Positions 7,658 to 15,627 of a stretch of DNA of 55,649 nt are shown here, piece by piece (the first letter of the stretch is position 1; each line of letters opens with the position of its first letter). Under the pieces are notes generated by a model, which searched no databases, was not told the DNA's origin, and saw only the letters and a program-made list of their open reading frames with translations. The position numbers and the translations under genes are program-made. The DNA is from Lentzea kentuckyensis (lineage in GTDB: Bacteria > Actinomycetota > Actinomycetes > Mycobacteriales > Pseudonocardiaceae). The stretch spans positions 1 to 55,649 of the forward strand of contig NZ_MUYM01000134.1 of assembly GCF_002150765.1 (NCBI RefSeq), given 5' to 3'.

Positions 7658-8501
7658 TGGCGATCTCCTCCCCCACCTTGGTCGCGGCGGCGGTCATGAT
7701 GTCGAGGTTCCCGGCGTACGCGGGCAGGAAGTCACCGGCACCGGCGACCTCCACGAAGATCGACACGCGACCGGCGTCGAACTGCGGTTCGCTCAGCAAC
7801 CGGAAACCCGGTACGTACGAACGGATGTCGGTCTCCATCCTGGCGATCGAGTCCGTGATCAGATCCGGGTCGGCGTCCTCCGGGATCGCGCAGAAGATCG
7901 TGTCGCGCATGATCATCGGCGGGTCCGCCGGGTTCAGGACGATGATCGCCTTGCCGCGTTCCGCTCCCCCGATGGCCTCGATGCCGTGGCTGGTGGTGCG
8001 GGTGAACTCGTCGATGTTGGCCCGCGTGCCGGGTCCGGCCGACACCGACGCCACGCTCGCGACGATCTCCGCGTACGACACCGGTACGACCCGGGACACC
8101 GCGTACACCATGGGAATCGTGGCCTGGCCACCACACGTGATCAGGTTCAGGTTGGGCGCGTCCCGATGCTCGCCCAGGTTCACCGGCGGCACGACGTACG
8201 GCCCGACCGCCGCCGGCGTCAGGTCGATCGCCCGGATCCCGGCCTCGGCGTAGCGCGGCGCGTTCGCCCGGTGCACCGCCGCGGACGTCGCCTCGAACAC
8301 GACGTCCGGCAGCTCGTCCTGACGCAGCAACCACTCCGCGCCGTCGACCGAGACCTCCAGGCCCAGCGACGCCGCGCGCTTGAGACCCTCGCTGGCCGGG
8401 TCGATGCCCACCATCCAGCGAGGCTCCAGCACGTCGGAGCGCAGGAGCTTGTAGAGCAGGTCGGTGCCGATGTTGCCGGAGCCGACGATGGCCGCCTTCA
8501 C
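7623..8501 (-). CDS. hsaG: HsaG, propionaldehyde/acetaldehyde dehydrogenase (acylating)
   Basis: A 292-aa acylating aldehyde dehydrogenase (DmpF/BphJ family). It turns propionaldehyde, NAD+ and CoA into propionyl-CoA. The N-terminal Rossmann motif is VGSGNIGTDL and the catalytic cysteine is Cys123 in LITCGGQA. It pairs with HsaF. The ATG at 8501 follows the hsaE stop by 10 nt. The propionyl-CoA formed would join that released from the side chain by Ltp2. Confidence 0.93.
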   Translation of the reverse strand: MKAAIVGSGNIGTDLLYKLLRSDVLEPRWMVGIDPASEGLKRAASLGLEVSVDGAEWLLRQDELPDVVFEATSAAVHRANAPRYAEAGIRAIDLTPAAVGPYVVPPVNLGEHRDAPNLNLITCGGQATIPMVYAVSRVVPVSYAEIVASVASVSAGPGTRANIDEFTRTTSHGIEAIGGAERGKAIIVLNPADPPMIMRDTIFCAIPEDADPDLITDSIARMETDIRSYVPGFRLLSEPQFDAGRVSIFVEVAGAGDFLPAYAGNLDIMTAAATKVGEEIANAAAADRHVTA

Positions 8502-8511
8502 TCAGTCACCC

Positions 8512-9282
8512 CTATTCGAACTTCAGGTCGACAGAACCAAGTCCAGCGAACTCGGCGTGGAACTCGTCTCCCGGCCGCGCGTCGATCGCCCGCGTGCACG
8601 ATCCGGGCAGCACGATGTCGCCGGCCAGCAACCGGACACCGAACGAGGCGACCTTCTGCGCGAGCCACGCCACCGCGATCGCCGGATCGCCCAGCACCGC
8701 GTCACCACGTCCCTCGGCGACCACTTCACCGTTGCGGCGCAGTGTTGCCGCCACCGCGCCGATGTCCAGTTCGGACGGACGAACGCGCTCGGAGCCCAGC
8801 ATGAACCCGGCCGACGACGCGTTGTCCGCGATGGTGTCCTGCAGCCCGATCCGCCAGTTCTCGATCCGGCTGTCGATCAGTTCGATGGCCGGCGCGACGA
8901 ACTCGGTGGCGGCCAGCACGTCCTCGACCGTGCAGCCCTCGCCGGGCAGGTCGCGAGCCAGCAGGAAGGCGATCTCCACCTCGACCCGCGGGTACAGGTA
9001 CGCCGACGCGTCGGCGGTGCCCGCGAGCTGCATGTCGTCGAGCAGGTGGCCGTAGTCCGGTTCGTCGACGCCCATCATCTGCTGCATCGCCAGCGACGAC
9101 AGCCCGACCTTGTGGCCGATCACGTCCCGGTTGCGGTGACGGACGTTGAGCAGCTGGATCTCGTACGCGTCCACCACGTCGATCTCGGGATACAGCTCGA
9201 CCAGCGGCTTGATCGGCACGCGGTCGCGTTCCGCCACGCGCAGCAACTCGGCCGCCGCCTCCCGCTTCTGGATCGTCAGCAC
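8512..9282 (-). CDS. hsaE: HsaE, 2-hydroxyhexa-2,4-dienoate hydratase
   Basis: A 256-aa hydratase of the fumarylacetoacetate hydrolase-like family (MhpD/BphH type). It hydrates 2-hydroxyhexa-2,4-dienoate to 4-hydroxy-2-oxohexanoate. Typical segments are GHKVGLSS, the metal-binding VEVEIAF (acidic residues) and a C-terminal LLAGDIVLPGSCTRA. The GTG at 9282 overlaps the end of the kstD-like gene by 7 nt. The frame extends to 9834, but that extension is antisense-like shadow inside the upstream gene. Confidence 0.92.
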   Translation of the reverse strand: MLTIQKREAAAELLRVAERDRVPIKPLVELYPEIDVVDAYEIQLLNVRHRNRDVIGHKVGLSSLAMQQMMGVDEPDYGHLLDDMQLAGTADASAYLYPRVEVEIAFLLARDLPGEGCTVEDVLAATEFVAPAIELIDSRIENWRIGLQDTIADNASSAGFMLGSERVRPSELDIGAVAATLRRNGEVVAEGRGDAVLGDPAIAVAWLAQKVASFGVRLLAGDIVLPGSCTRAIDARPGDEFHAEFAGLGSVDLKFE

Positions 9283-10733
9283 TTGGCCTCCTTCGCGACG
9301 TGTTCCCCAGCGCGGCGGCCCGAGAAGACGCAGTCGGCGAGCGCGAGCCCGCTGACGTAGGACTCCGAGCACACCCCGACGGCCGACCGGCCCGCCGCGT
9401 ACAGGCCGGGAACTCCCTGCACCTGACCGGTTTCCTCGTCGACGACGAGTCCGCCGAGCGTCAGCATCGGGCACGGGTAACCGAACCCCGCGCGCACCGA
9501 CACGTTGATCAACGAATAGGGCGGCTTCCCGAACGCCTCGGGCGTGCCGATTCCTGCTTTCGAAGCCACTTCCTCGATCGTGGGCGCCGTGACCAGTCCG
9601 TGTCCCAGCAGGTGCCGGACCTGCCAGCGCTGGAACGGCGCCGTCTGCGTCCCGACCTGGGCCCGCGCCACCGCCAGGATGTCGTCGTCGATCAGCAGCC
9701 ACGCCCTGCCGCCGCGCGCGACGATCTCGCTGCCGATGGCCGCGCCGTACCGCGTCGCGTCGCCGAACCGCCGGCCCTCGCTGTCGACCAGCACCCCGCG
9801 CTGCAACGCACTGGGCGGCGTGATGAACCGCCACACCGAGATCCTGTCCATCCGCGCGGTCTTCCCACCAGCGGCGATGCCGAGCCGGATGCCGCCGCCG
9901 TCGTCACCGGGGGTGCCCAGCGCGAGCCCGCCCCGGTACGCCGGAGCGTTCTCGTGCGCCCACGCCCGATCGGCGATGAACCCACCGGCGGAGATGATCA
10001 CGCCCTGCCGCGCGGTCACGGTCACCGTGCGGGCGAACCGTTCCAGCCAGGCCGCGAGCCCGAAAAGCCTCCTGCCCAGTGGCGGGTAGTAGAGCCACGG
10101 CTTGGCGCCCGCCTTCGACAGCATCCCGTGCAGGACCTTCGGCAGGCCGGACAGCGCGCGGCACCGAACGCCTGTGACCCGGCCGTCCGTCGTGACCAGC
10201 TCCACCGCACGGGTCTGCGGCATGATCCGCACGCCCGCCCGCCGGGCCGCTTCCGCCAGCCGGGTGAAGAAAACGCCGCCCGAGGTGCCTTTCGCCCTGG
10301 TCCGGTGCCCGCGCGGGGCCGGGTTCGGCCAGGCGTCCTCGCTGCCGGACTGGTACAGGTAGTAGTCGTCGGTCGGATACGAGGTCTTGAACGGGCTCAG
10401 GGCCGAGGAAAACGGCACGCCCTGGTCCTCCAGCCAGGCCAGCATCTTCGCGCTGTCCTCGCAGAACCGGCGCAGCGTCGCCTCGGACACCGCGTCCCGG
10501 ACCTCGTGTCGCAGGTACTCGACCATCGCGTCGACCGAGTCGGCGACACCGGCCTCGACCTGCTGCCGCGTCCCCCCGCCCGCGTAGACGACGCCGCCGG
10601 ACAACGCGGTCGCGCCACCCCCGGCGAACCGGTCCAGGACCACCACGGACGCACCGGCGGCAGCGGCCTCGATGGCGGCGCACGCACCAGCGGCACCGAA
10701 ACCGATGACGACCACGTCCGCGGAGACGTCCAC
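9276..10733 (-). CDS. KstD-like FAD-dependent dehydrogenase (flavoprotein paralogue)
   Basis: A 485-aa flavoprotein of the fumarate-reductase/KstD superfamily. It has an N-terminal dinucleotide-binding motif GFGAAGACAA, a GGGATALSGG second FAD contact, and a C-terminal FAD closure GLYAAGRSAVG. It lacks the GDLGTKGG and NTSASVMGHTY signatures that mark true 3-ketosteroid delta-1-dehydrogenases. So it is probably a related steroid dehydrogenase (for example acting on another ring bond) rather than KstD itself. The likely start is the GTG at 10733, with GGTGG upstream. It is the first gene of the hsa operon, divergent from the real kstD, and two KstR-type boxes lie between them. Confidence 0.8.
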   Translation of the reverse strand: MDVSADVVVIGFGAAGACAAIEAAAAGASVVVLDRFAGGGATALSGGVVYAGGGTRQQVEAGVADSVDAMVEYLRHEVRDAVSEATLRRFCEDSAKMLAWLEDQGVPFSSALSPFKTSYPTDDYYLYQSGSEDAWPNPAPRGHRTRAKGTSGGVFFTRLAEAARRAGVRIMPQTRAVELVTTDGRVTGVRCRALSGLPKVLHGMLSKAGAKPWLYYPPLGRRLFGLAAWLERFARTVTVTARQGVIISAGGFIADRAWAHENAPAYRGGLALGTPGDDGGGIRLGIAAGGKTARMDRISVWRFITPPSALQRGVLVDSEGRRFGDATRYGAAIGSEIVARGGRAWLLIDDDILAVARAQVGTQTAPFQRWQVRHLLGHGLVTAPTIEEVASKAGIGTPEAFGKPPYSLINVSVRAGFGYPCPMLTLGGLVVDEETGQVQGVPGLYAAGRSAVGVCSESYVSGLALADCVFSGRRAGEHVAKEAKC

Positions 10734-10760
10734 GCTTAACCACCGTGCCCAATCACTATG

Positions 10761-10774
10761 GGAAACGTGTTCTC
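10761..10774. promoter_or_regulatory. Degenerate KstR-type box upstream of the hsa operon
   Basis: GGAAACGTGTTCTC keeps the AAC-N2-GTT core of the KstR motif TnnAACnnGTTnnA but lacks the outer T and A. It lies 28 bp upstream of the GTG of the first hsa-operon gene, so it could serve the minus-strand promoter. It is weaker than the box at 10829. Confidence 0.4.
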
Positions 10775-10828
10775 GGTGAGTCGACTTGCCTGGAACTCCT
10801 ACACCATAGCGCCAAAGCGCCTCAGAAC

Positions 10829-10842
10829 TATAACCTGTTCTA
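10829..10842. promoter_or_regulatory. KstR operator in the kstD / kstD-like divergent promoter
   Basis: TATAACCTGTTCTA matches the KstR motif TnnAACnnGTTnnA at every fixed position. It lies 22 bp upstream of the kstD start codon. KstR represses steroid genes until a sterol CoA thioester releases it. A kstR gene is in this window (23779), which makes the site likely to be functional. Confidence 0.8.
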
Positions 10843-10864
10843 GTCCGACTTCCGGGGAGGTGCG

Positions 10865-12436
10865 ATGTACGACGTGATCGTCGTCGGCAGCGGTGCGGCA
10901 GGCATGACAGCCGCGCTCTGCACCGCTCAACACGGCCTGCGCACCCTCGTCGTCGAGAAGGCCGAGCACTTCGGCGGCTCGACCGCGCGGTCGGGCGGCG
11001 GCATCTGGGTGCCGAACAACGCCGTGCTCGCCGCCAACGGCGTGACCGACTCACCAGAGCAGGCGAGCGCCTACCTGGAGCACATCGCCGGGGAGGTGCC
11101 CGCCGAGCTCCGTGAGGCGTTTCTCGACGCCGGACCCGCGATGCTCGCGTTCGTCGTCGCGCACACACCGCTGAAGTTCCGCTGGGTCCGCGACTACGCC
11201 GACTACTACCCAGAGGCACCCGGCGGCCAGCCGCGGGGCCGATCGGTCGAGCCCTTGCCGTTGAACACGAAACTCCTCGGCGACGACCTCAAGGACCTCG
11301 AACCGCCGTACGTGCCGACACCGGCGGGCATCGTGATCACCCAGACCGACTACCGGTGGCTCACGCTGATCGGACGGCATCCGCGCGGCCTGGTCACCGG
11401 CGCCAAGGTGTTCGCCCGCCGGTTCCTGCCGGGCAGGCGGCTGACCATGGGCCAAGCACTGGCGGCCGGTCTGCGGGCCGGCCTCAAGGCGCTGAACGTC
11501 GAGATCCGGCTCAACACCGCGATGACCGACCTGCACTACGAGAACGGCCGGGTCGCCGGCATCCTCATCGGCGACCGGCTGATCACCGCGAAGCACGTCG
11601 TCCTGGCCGCGGGCGGGTTCGAGCACAACGAGCGGATGCGCAAACAGCACCAGGACATCGGTACGGAGTGGACAGTGGGCGCGAAGGCCAACACCGGTGA
11701 CGGCATCGAGGCAGGCATGCGCGCGGGTGCGGCCGTCGGGCTGATGGACGACGCCTGGTGGGGCCCCTCGGTCCCGTTGCCGCGCGGCCCGTTCTTCCTG
11801 CTCGCCGAACGCTCACTGCCCGGCTGCGTGCTGGTCGACAAGATCGGGCGCCGGTTCGTCAACGAGGCGGCGCCCTACATCGACGTGGTCAACGCGATGA
11901 CCGGCGACACCTGGCTCGTCTTCGACCAGACCTACCGCGGCCGCTACCCGTTCTGCGGCATCCCGCCACGCCGTCCGCTCCCCCGGCGCTGGAAGGAATC
12001 CGTCCTCACCGCGCCGAGCCTCGAAGAACTCGCCCAGGAAGCCGACCTGCCCGAACTCGTCGAGACCGTCCGGCGGTTCAACACGCTGGCCGTGGACGGT
12101 TCGGACGCCGACTTCCACCGCGGCGAGAGCGCGTACGACCGCTACTACGGCGACCCGCGCAACGAACCGAACCCCAACCTGGCGCCGCTGACCACCGGCC
12201 CGTTCTACGCGGTCAGGATCGTGCCCGGCGACCTCGGCACCAAGGGCGGCCTGCGCACCGACACCCGCGCGCGGGTGCTGCGCGAGGACGGTTCGGTGAT
12301 CGAAGGCCTGTACGCGGCGGGCAACACCAGCGCGTCCGTGATGGGTCACACCTACGCGGGCGCGGGCGCCACCCTCGGACCGGCCATGACGTTCGGTTAT
12401 CTCGCCGGCCTCGACATCTCTGGAGGAGAGTCATGA
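10865..12436 (+). CDS. kstD: KstD, 3-ketosteroid delta-1-dehydrogenase
   Basis: A 523-aa FAD flavoprotein that inserts the C1-C2 double bond into ring A of 3-ketosteroids (for example androstenedione to ADD). With KshAB it triggers ring B opening. It shows the FAD motif GSGAAGMTAA (8-17), GGSTARSGGGIWVPNN, the Tyr-rich active-site segment DYADYYPEAPGG (about 110-121), and the C-terminal GDLGTKGGLRTD and NTSASVMGHTYAGAG typical of KstD. The ATG at 10865 has GGGGAGGTGCG upstream. Its stop overlaps the kshA start as ATGA. It leads the plus-strand operon and is controlled by the KstR box at 10829. Confidence 0.95.
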   Translation: MYDVIVVGSGAAGMTAALCTAQHGLRTLVVEKAEHFGGSTARSGGGIWVPNNAVLAANGVTDSPEQASAYLEHIAGEVPAELREAFLDAGPAMLAFVVAHTPLKFRWVRDYADYYPEAPGGQPRGRSVEPLPLNTKLLGDDLKDLEPPYVPTPAGIVITQTDYRWLTLIGRHPRGLVTGAKVFARRFLPGRRLTMGQALAAGLRAGLKALNVEIRLNTAMTDLHYENGRVAGILIGDRLITAKHVVLAAGGFEHNERMRKQHQDIGTEWTVGAKANTGDGIEAGMRAGAAVGLMDDAWWGPSVPLPRGPFFLLAERSLPGCVLVDKIGRRFVNEAAPYIDVVNAMTGDTWLVFDQTYRGRYPFCGIPPRRPLPRRWKESVLTAPSLEELAQEADLPELVETVRRFNTLAVDGSDADFHRGESAYDRYYGDPRNEPNPNLAPLTTGPFYAVRIVPGDLGTKGGLRTDTRARVLREDGSVIEGLYAAGNTSASVMGHTYAGAGATLGPAMTFGYLAGLDISGGES

Positions 12437-13575
12437 CGCAGGACGCCGTACGCAACATCGACACCGGCGCGCCTCCAGCGCGGTTCGCGCGCGGCTGGCA
12501 CTGCCTCGGACTGGCCAGCAGCTTCCGCGACGGCAAACCCCACGCCGTGGAGGCGTTCGGCACCAAGCTCGTGGTGTTCGCGAGCGAGGACGGCAAGATC
12601 AACGTGCTCGACGGGTACTGCCGGCACATGGGCGGCGACCTCACCCAGGGCACGATCAAGGGCAACAACATCGCCTGCCCGTTCCACGACTGGCGCTGGG
12701 CGGGCAACGGCCGGTGCGTCGACATCCCTTACGCCAAGCGGGTTCCGTTGCGGGCGCGCACCCGGTCGTGGATCACCCTCGAAGAGAACAAGCAGCTCTT
12801 CGTGTGGAACGACCCGCAGGGCAACCCGCCGCCAGAGCACGTGACGATCCCGCGCATCGAGTCCGCGTTCAGCGACGAGTGGAGCAACTGGACCTGGGAC
12901 TCGGTGGTGATCGAGGGCGCGAACTGCCGCGAGATCATCGACAACGTCGTCGACATGGCCCACTTCTTCTACATCCACTTCGCGTTCCCGACCTACTTCA
13001 AGAACGTGATGGAGGGCCACGTCGCCTCGCAGTACCTGACCACGCGGGGACGGCCGGACGTCGCGATGGGCTCGAACTACACGGGTGACGTGGAGGTCCG
13101 GTCCGAGGCCGCGTACTACGGGCCGTCGTACATGATCGACTACCTGTGGAACGACTACAAGGGCATCGAGATCGAGACCGTGCTGATCAACTGCCACTAC
13201 CCGATCACGCCGAACTCGTTCCGGCTGCAGTGGGGCGCGATCGTGAAGAAGCTGCCCGGTGTCGACGACGTGCACGCCGACAAGATCGCGGCCAAGTTCG
13301 CCCGCGGCATCGGCGTCGGGTTCCTGCAGGACGTGGAGATCTGGCAGAACAAGACGCGGATCGACAACCCGCTGCTGTGCGAGGAGGACGGGCCGGTCTA
13401 CCAGCTGCGGCGCTGGTACGAGCAGTTCTACGTGGACGTGGAGGACGTCAGCGACGACATGGTGCGGCGCTTCGAGTTCGAGGTCGACACGAGCCGCGCG
13501 GTCGAGGTGTGGGAGAAGGAGGTCGCCGAGAACCTGGCCAGGAGGGAACCGGCACCTCAGGAGTCGGCGACGTGA
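12433..13575 (+). CDS. kshA: KshA, 3-ketosteroid 9-alpha-hydroxylase oxygenase
   Basis: A 380-aa Rieske non-heme iron oxygenase that 9-alpha-hydroxylates ADD, after which ring B opens to 3-HSA. The Rieske [2Fe-2S] ligands are Cys63/His65 (CRHMGG) and Cys82/His85 (CPFHDW). The mononuclear iron site is set by DNVVDMAHFFYIH (Asn171, His177, His182), with Asp300 (FLQDVEIW) as the likely third ligand. The ATG at 12433 overlaps the kstD stop, with GGAGGAGAG just upstream. Electrons would come from KshB (13804). A five-cysteine mini-protein gene lies between kshA and kshB. Confidence 0.95.
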   Translation: MTQDAVRNIDTGAPPARFARGWHCLGLASSFRDGKPHAVEAFGTKLVVFASEDGKINVLDGYCRHMGGDLTQGTIKGNNIACPFHDWRWAGNGRCVDIPYAKRVPLRARTRSWITLEENKQLFVWNDPQGNPPPEHVTIPRIESAFSDEWSNWTWDSVVIEGANCREIIDNVVDMAHFFYIHFAFPTYFKNVMEGHVASQYLTTRGRPDVAMGSNYTGDVEVRSEAAYYGPSYMIDYLWNDYKGIEIETVLINCHYPITPNSFRLQWGAIVKKLPGVDDVHADKIAAKFARGIGVGFLQDVEIWQNKTRIDNPLLCEEDGPVYQLRRWYEQFYVDVEDVSDDMVRRFEFEVDTSRAVEVWEKEVAENLARREPAPQESAT

Positions 13576-13811
13576 ACGAGCGCGAGGAGTTCCTCGTCGG
13601 CGGCATGGAACCGGTGCGCTGCGACTGCGGTAATCGGGTGCTGGTGAAGAAGAACAGCCCGCAGCACACGAGCGTGCAGTGGCTGTCCGACACCAGCTCC
13701 TGTCCGGAACTGTGCGGGGCGCGGCTCGCGTTGGTGCCGACGTGCCTGCGCCTGCGCGACAGCATCGAGAAGGCCGTGCGCGAGGGAACGCTGGAGGTCG
13801 CCGATGGCTGA
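13572..13811 (+). CDS. Small five-cysteine protein between kshA and kshB
   Basis: A 79-aa protein that I do not recognise. The GTG start overlaps the kshA stop (GTGA), and the stop TGA (13809-13811) lies just inside kshB, whose ATG is at 13804. It is therefore translationally coupled to both subunits of the 9-alpha-hydroxylase. Its five cysteines lie at 17, 19 (CDCGN), 44, 48 (CPELCGA) and 58. The C-x-C ... C-x3-C spacing suggests a small zinc or iron-sulfur site rather than a classical ferredoxin. No signal peptide or membrane segment is visible. The tight coupling suggests a role in assembly, metal loading or electron transfer for KshAB. This role is inferred. Confidence 0.75.
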   Translation: MNEREEFLVGGMEPVRCDCGNRVLVKKNSPQHTSVQWLSDTSSCPELCGARLALVPTCLRLRDSIEKAVREGTLEVADG

Positions 13812-14772
13812 GGTGCACCGGCTGCGGGTCGACGCCGTGATCGAGGAGACCGCCGACGCGCGCTCGTTCGTGTTGTCCGGCGCCGCGTTCTCGCCGCGAC
13901 CCGGCCAGTTCCTCACCGTGCGGGCGGGCGAGGTGGCGCGCTGCTACTCCCTGTCCAGCGCGCCGGGTGAGCCGTTGAAGATCACGGTCAAGCGCACGCC
14001 GGACGGGTACGGCTCGGCGTGGATGTGCTCTTCGGTGTCTGCCGGTATGGAGCTGGACGTGCTGGCACCGGCCGGGGTGTTCACGCCTTCGTCGTTGGAC
14101 GGCTCGTTGCTCGCGTTCGCCGCCGGCAGCGGGATCACGCCGGTGATGTCGATCATCAGGGCGGTGCTGACCCAGGGCTCCGGGCGGGTGTTCCTGGTGT
14201 ACGCCAACCGGGACGAGAGCTCGGTGATCTTCGCCCGCGAGTTGGACGAGCTGTCGCGTTCCTACCCGGATCGGCTGACTGTCGTGCACTGGCTGGAGTC
14301 GGTGCAGGGGTTGCCGCACGTGAGCGCGCTGCGGGCGTTCGTCCGGACCTGTGACGAGGCGTTCGTGTGCGGGCCGGGGCCGTTCATGGAGGCGGCGCGC
14401 AAGGCGTTGCACGATGTTCCGGTCGTGCACATCGAGAAGTTCGTGTCGTTGTCGAGCGATCCGTTCTCCGAGGTCGTGCCGGTGGCGGACGACCGGCCGG
14501 ACGCGGTGGTCGAGGTGTCGCTGGACGGCTCGCAGCACCGGTTTCCCTGGCCGGCCCGGCAGAAGCTGCTCGACCTGTTGCTGGAGAAGGGACTCGACGC
14601 ACCGTACTCGTGCCGCGAGGGTGCGTGCAGCGCGTGCGCGTGCCGGCTGGTCGAGGGCGAGGTCAAGATGCTCAACAACGACGTGCTCGACTCCGAGGAC
14701 ATCGCCGAGGGCATCGTGCTGGCGTGCCAGTCGGTTCCGGTCACCGACACGGTGAAGATCACCTACGAGTGA
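13804..14772 (+). CDS. kshB: KshB, 3-ketosteroid 9-alpha-hydroxylase reductase
   Basis: A 322-aa reductase that passes electrons from NADH through FAD and a [2Fe-2S] centre to KshA. Domains in order are the FAD-binding barrel (RCYSLSSAPGE around 40-50), the NAD-binding domain (AAGSGITPVMS around 105-115, and CGPGPFM around 195), and a C-terminal plant-type ferredoxin with CREGACSACACR and a distal Cys in LACQSVP. The ATG overlaps the stop of the small Cys protein. It is followed after 12 nt by maoC. Confidence 0.94.
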   Translation: MAEVHRLRVDAVIEETADARSFVLSGAAFSPRPGQFLTVRAGEVARCYSLSSAPGEPLKITVKRTPDGYGSAWMCSSVSAGMELDVLAPAGVFTPSSLDGSLLAFAAGSGITPVMSIIRAVLTQGSGRVFLVYANRDESSVIFARELDELSRSYPDRLTVVHWLESVQGLPHVSALRAFVRTCDEAFVCGPGPFMEAARKALHDVPVVHIEKFVSLSSDPFSEVVPVADDRPDAVVEVSLDGSQHRFPWPARQKLLDLLLEKGLDAPYSCREGACSACACRLVEGEVKMLNNDVLDSEDIAEGIVLACQSVPVTDTVKITYE

Positions 14773-14784
14773 GGGGCGCTTTTC

Positions 14785-15627
14785 ATGCCGATCGACCCTG
14801 CCGTTGCGATCGGGGCGGAACTGCCCGAGATCAAGTTCTCCTGGACGCAGTCGGACGTGCTGCTCTACCACCTGGCTTTGGGCGCCACCGAACTTCGTTA
14901 CGTCTACGAAGAAGGACTGCGGGTGCTGCCGACGTTCGGCGTGGTCGCGCCCCGGTTCCACGAGACCGCGCCGCCCGCCGTGTCGTTCCCCGGCGTCGAC
15001 ATCGACCTGGCACGGGTGCTGCACGGCACGCAGGAGATCACCGTGCACACGGCTCTGCCGACCGAGGGCGAGGCGGTGCTGCGGACGCGCATCGCGGACG
15101 TGTGGGACAAGGGCAAGGCCGCGGTCATCGTGCAGGAGTCCACGGCGCTGGCTCCGGACGGGACCGCCCTCTACACGACCAGGTCCAGCATCTTCGCGCG
15201 CGGGGAGGGCGGTTTCGGCGGCGAGCGCGGCCCGTCGGGCAAGGTCGAGGTGCCTGCCAGGGAACCGGATGCCGTCATCGAGACCGCGACGCTGCCGCAG
15301 CAGGCCTACCTGTATCGGCTTTGCGGCGACCGGAACCCGTTGCACGCCGACCCGGAGTTCGCGCGGCGGGCAGGTTTCGACGCGCCGATCCTGCACGGGC
15401 TGTGCACGTACGGGGTGGTGTGCAGGGCGGTGATCGACGCGCTGCTCGACGGGCCGGAGCAGGTGCTGTCGTTCGGGGCGAAGTTCGCGGGTGTGGTCTT
15501 CCCCGGCGAGACGCTGACGACGCGGGTGTGGCGGGACGGTCCGCGGCTCGTGCTGACGACCTCGGCCGGGGACCGTCCCGTACTCGCTGACGCCGTGCTC
15601 AGCCTCGCAGAGTCCACTGTTGGTTAG
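14785..15627 (+). CDS. MaoC-like double hot-dog 2-enoyl-CoA hydratase (Rv3538-like)
   Basis: A 280-aa R-specific enoyl-CoA hydratase with two hot-dog domains. The second carries the hydratase-2 motif around YRLCGDRNPLHADPEFA, which holds the catalytic Asp and His. Such proteins hydrate enoyl-CoA intermediates in sterol side-chain beta-oxidation. A homologue sits directly beside kstD in M. tuberculosis, which supports the assignment. GAGGGG lies 7-12 nt before the ATG. Its 3' end overlaps the convergent arabinofuranosidase gene by 29 nt. It is the last gene of the kstD-kshA-kshB operon. Confidence 0.85.
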   Translation: MPIDPAVAIGAELPEIKFSWTQSDVLLYHLALGATELRYVYEEGLRVLPTFGVVAPRFHETAPPAVSFPGVDIDLARVLHGTQEITVHTALPTEGEAVLRTRIADVWDKGKAAVIVQESTALAPDGTALYTTRSSIFARGEGGFGGERGPSGKVEVPAREPDAVIETATLPQQAYLYRLCGDRNPLHADPEFARRAGFDAPILHGLCTYGVVCRAVIDALLDGPEQVLSFGAKFAGVVFPGETLTTRVWRDGPRLVLTTSAGDRPVLADAVLSLAESTVG

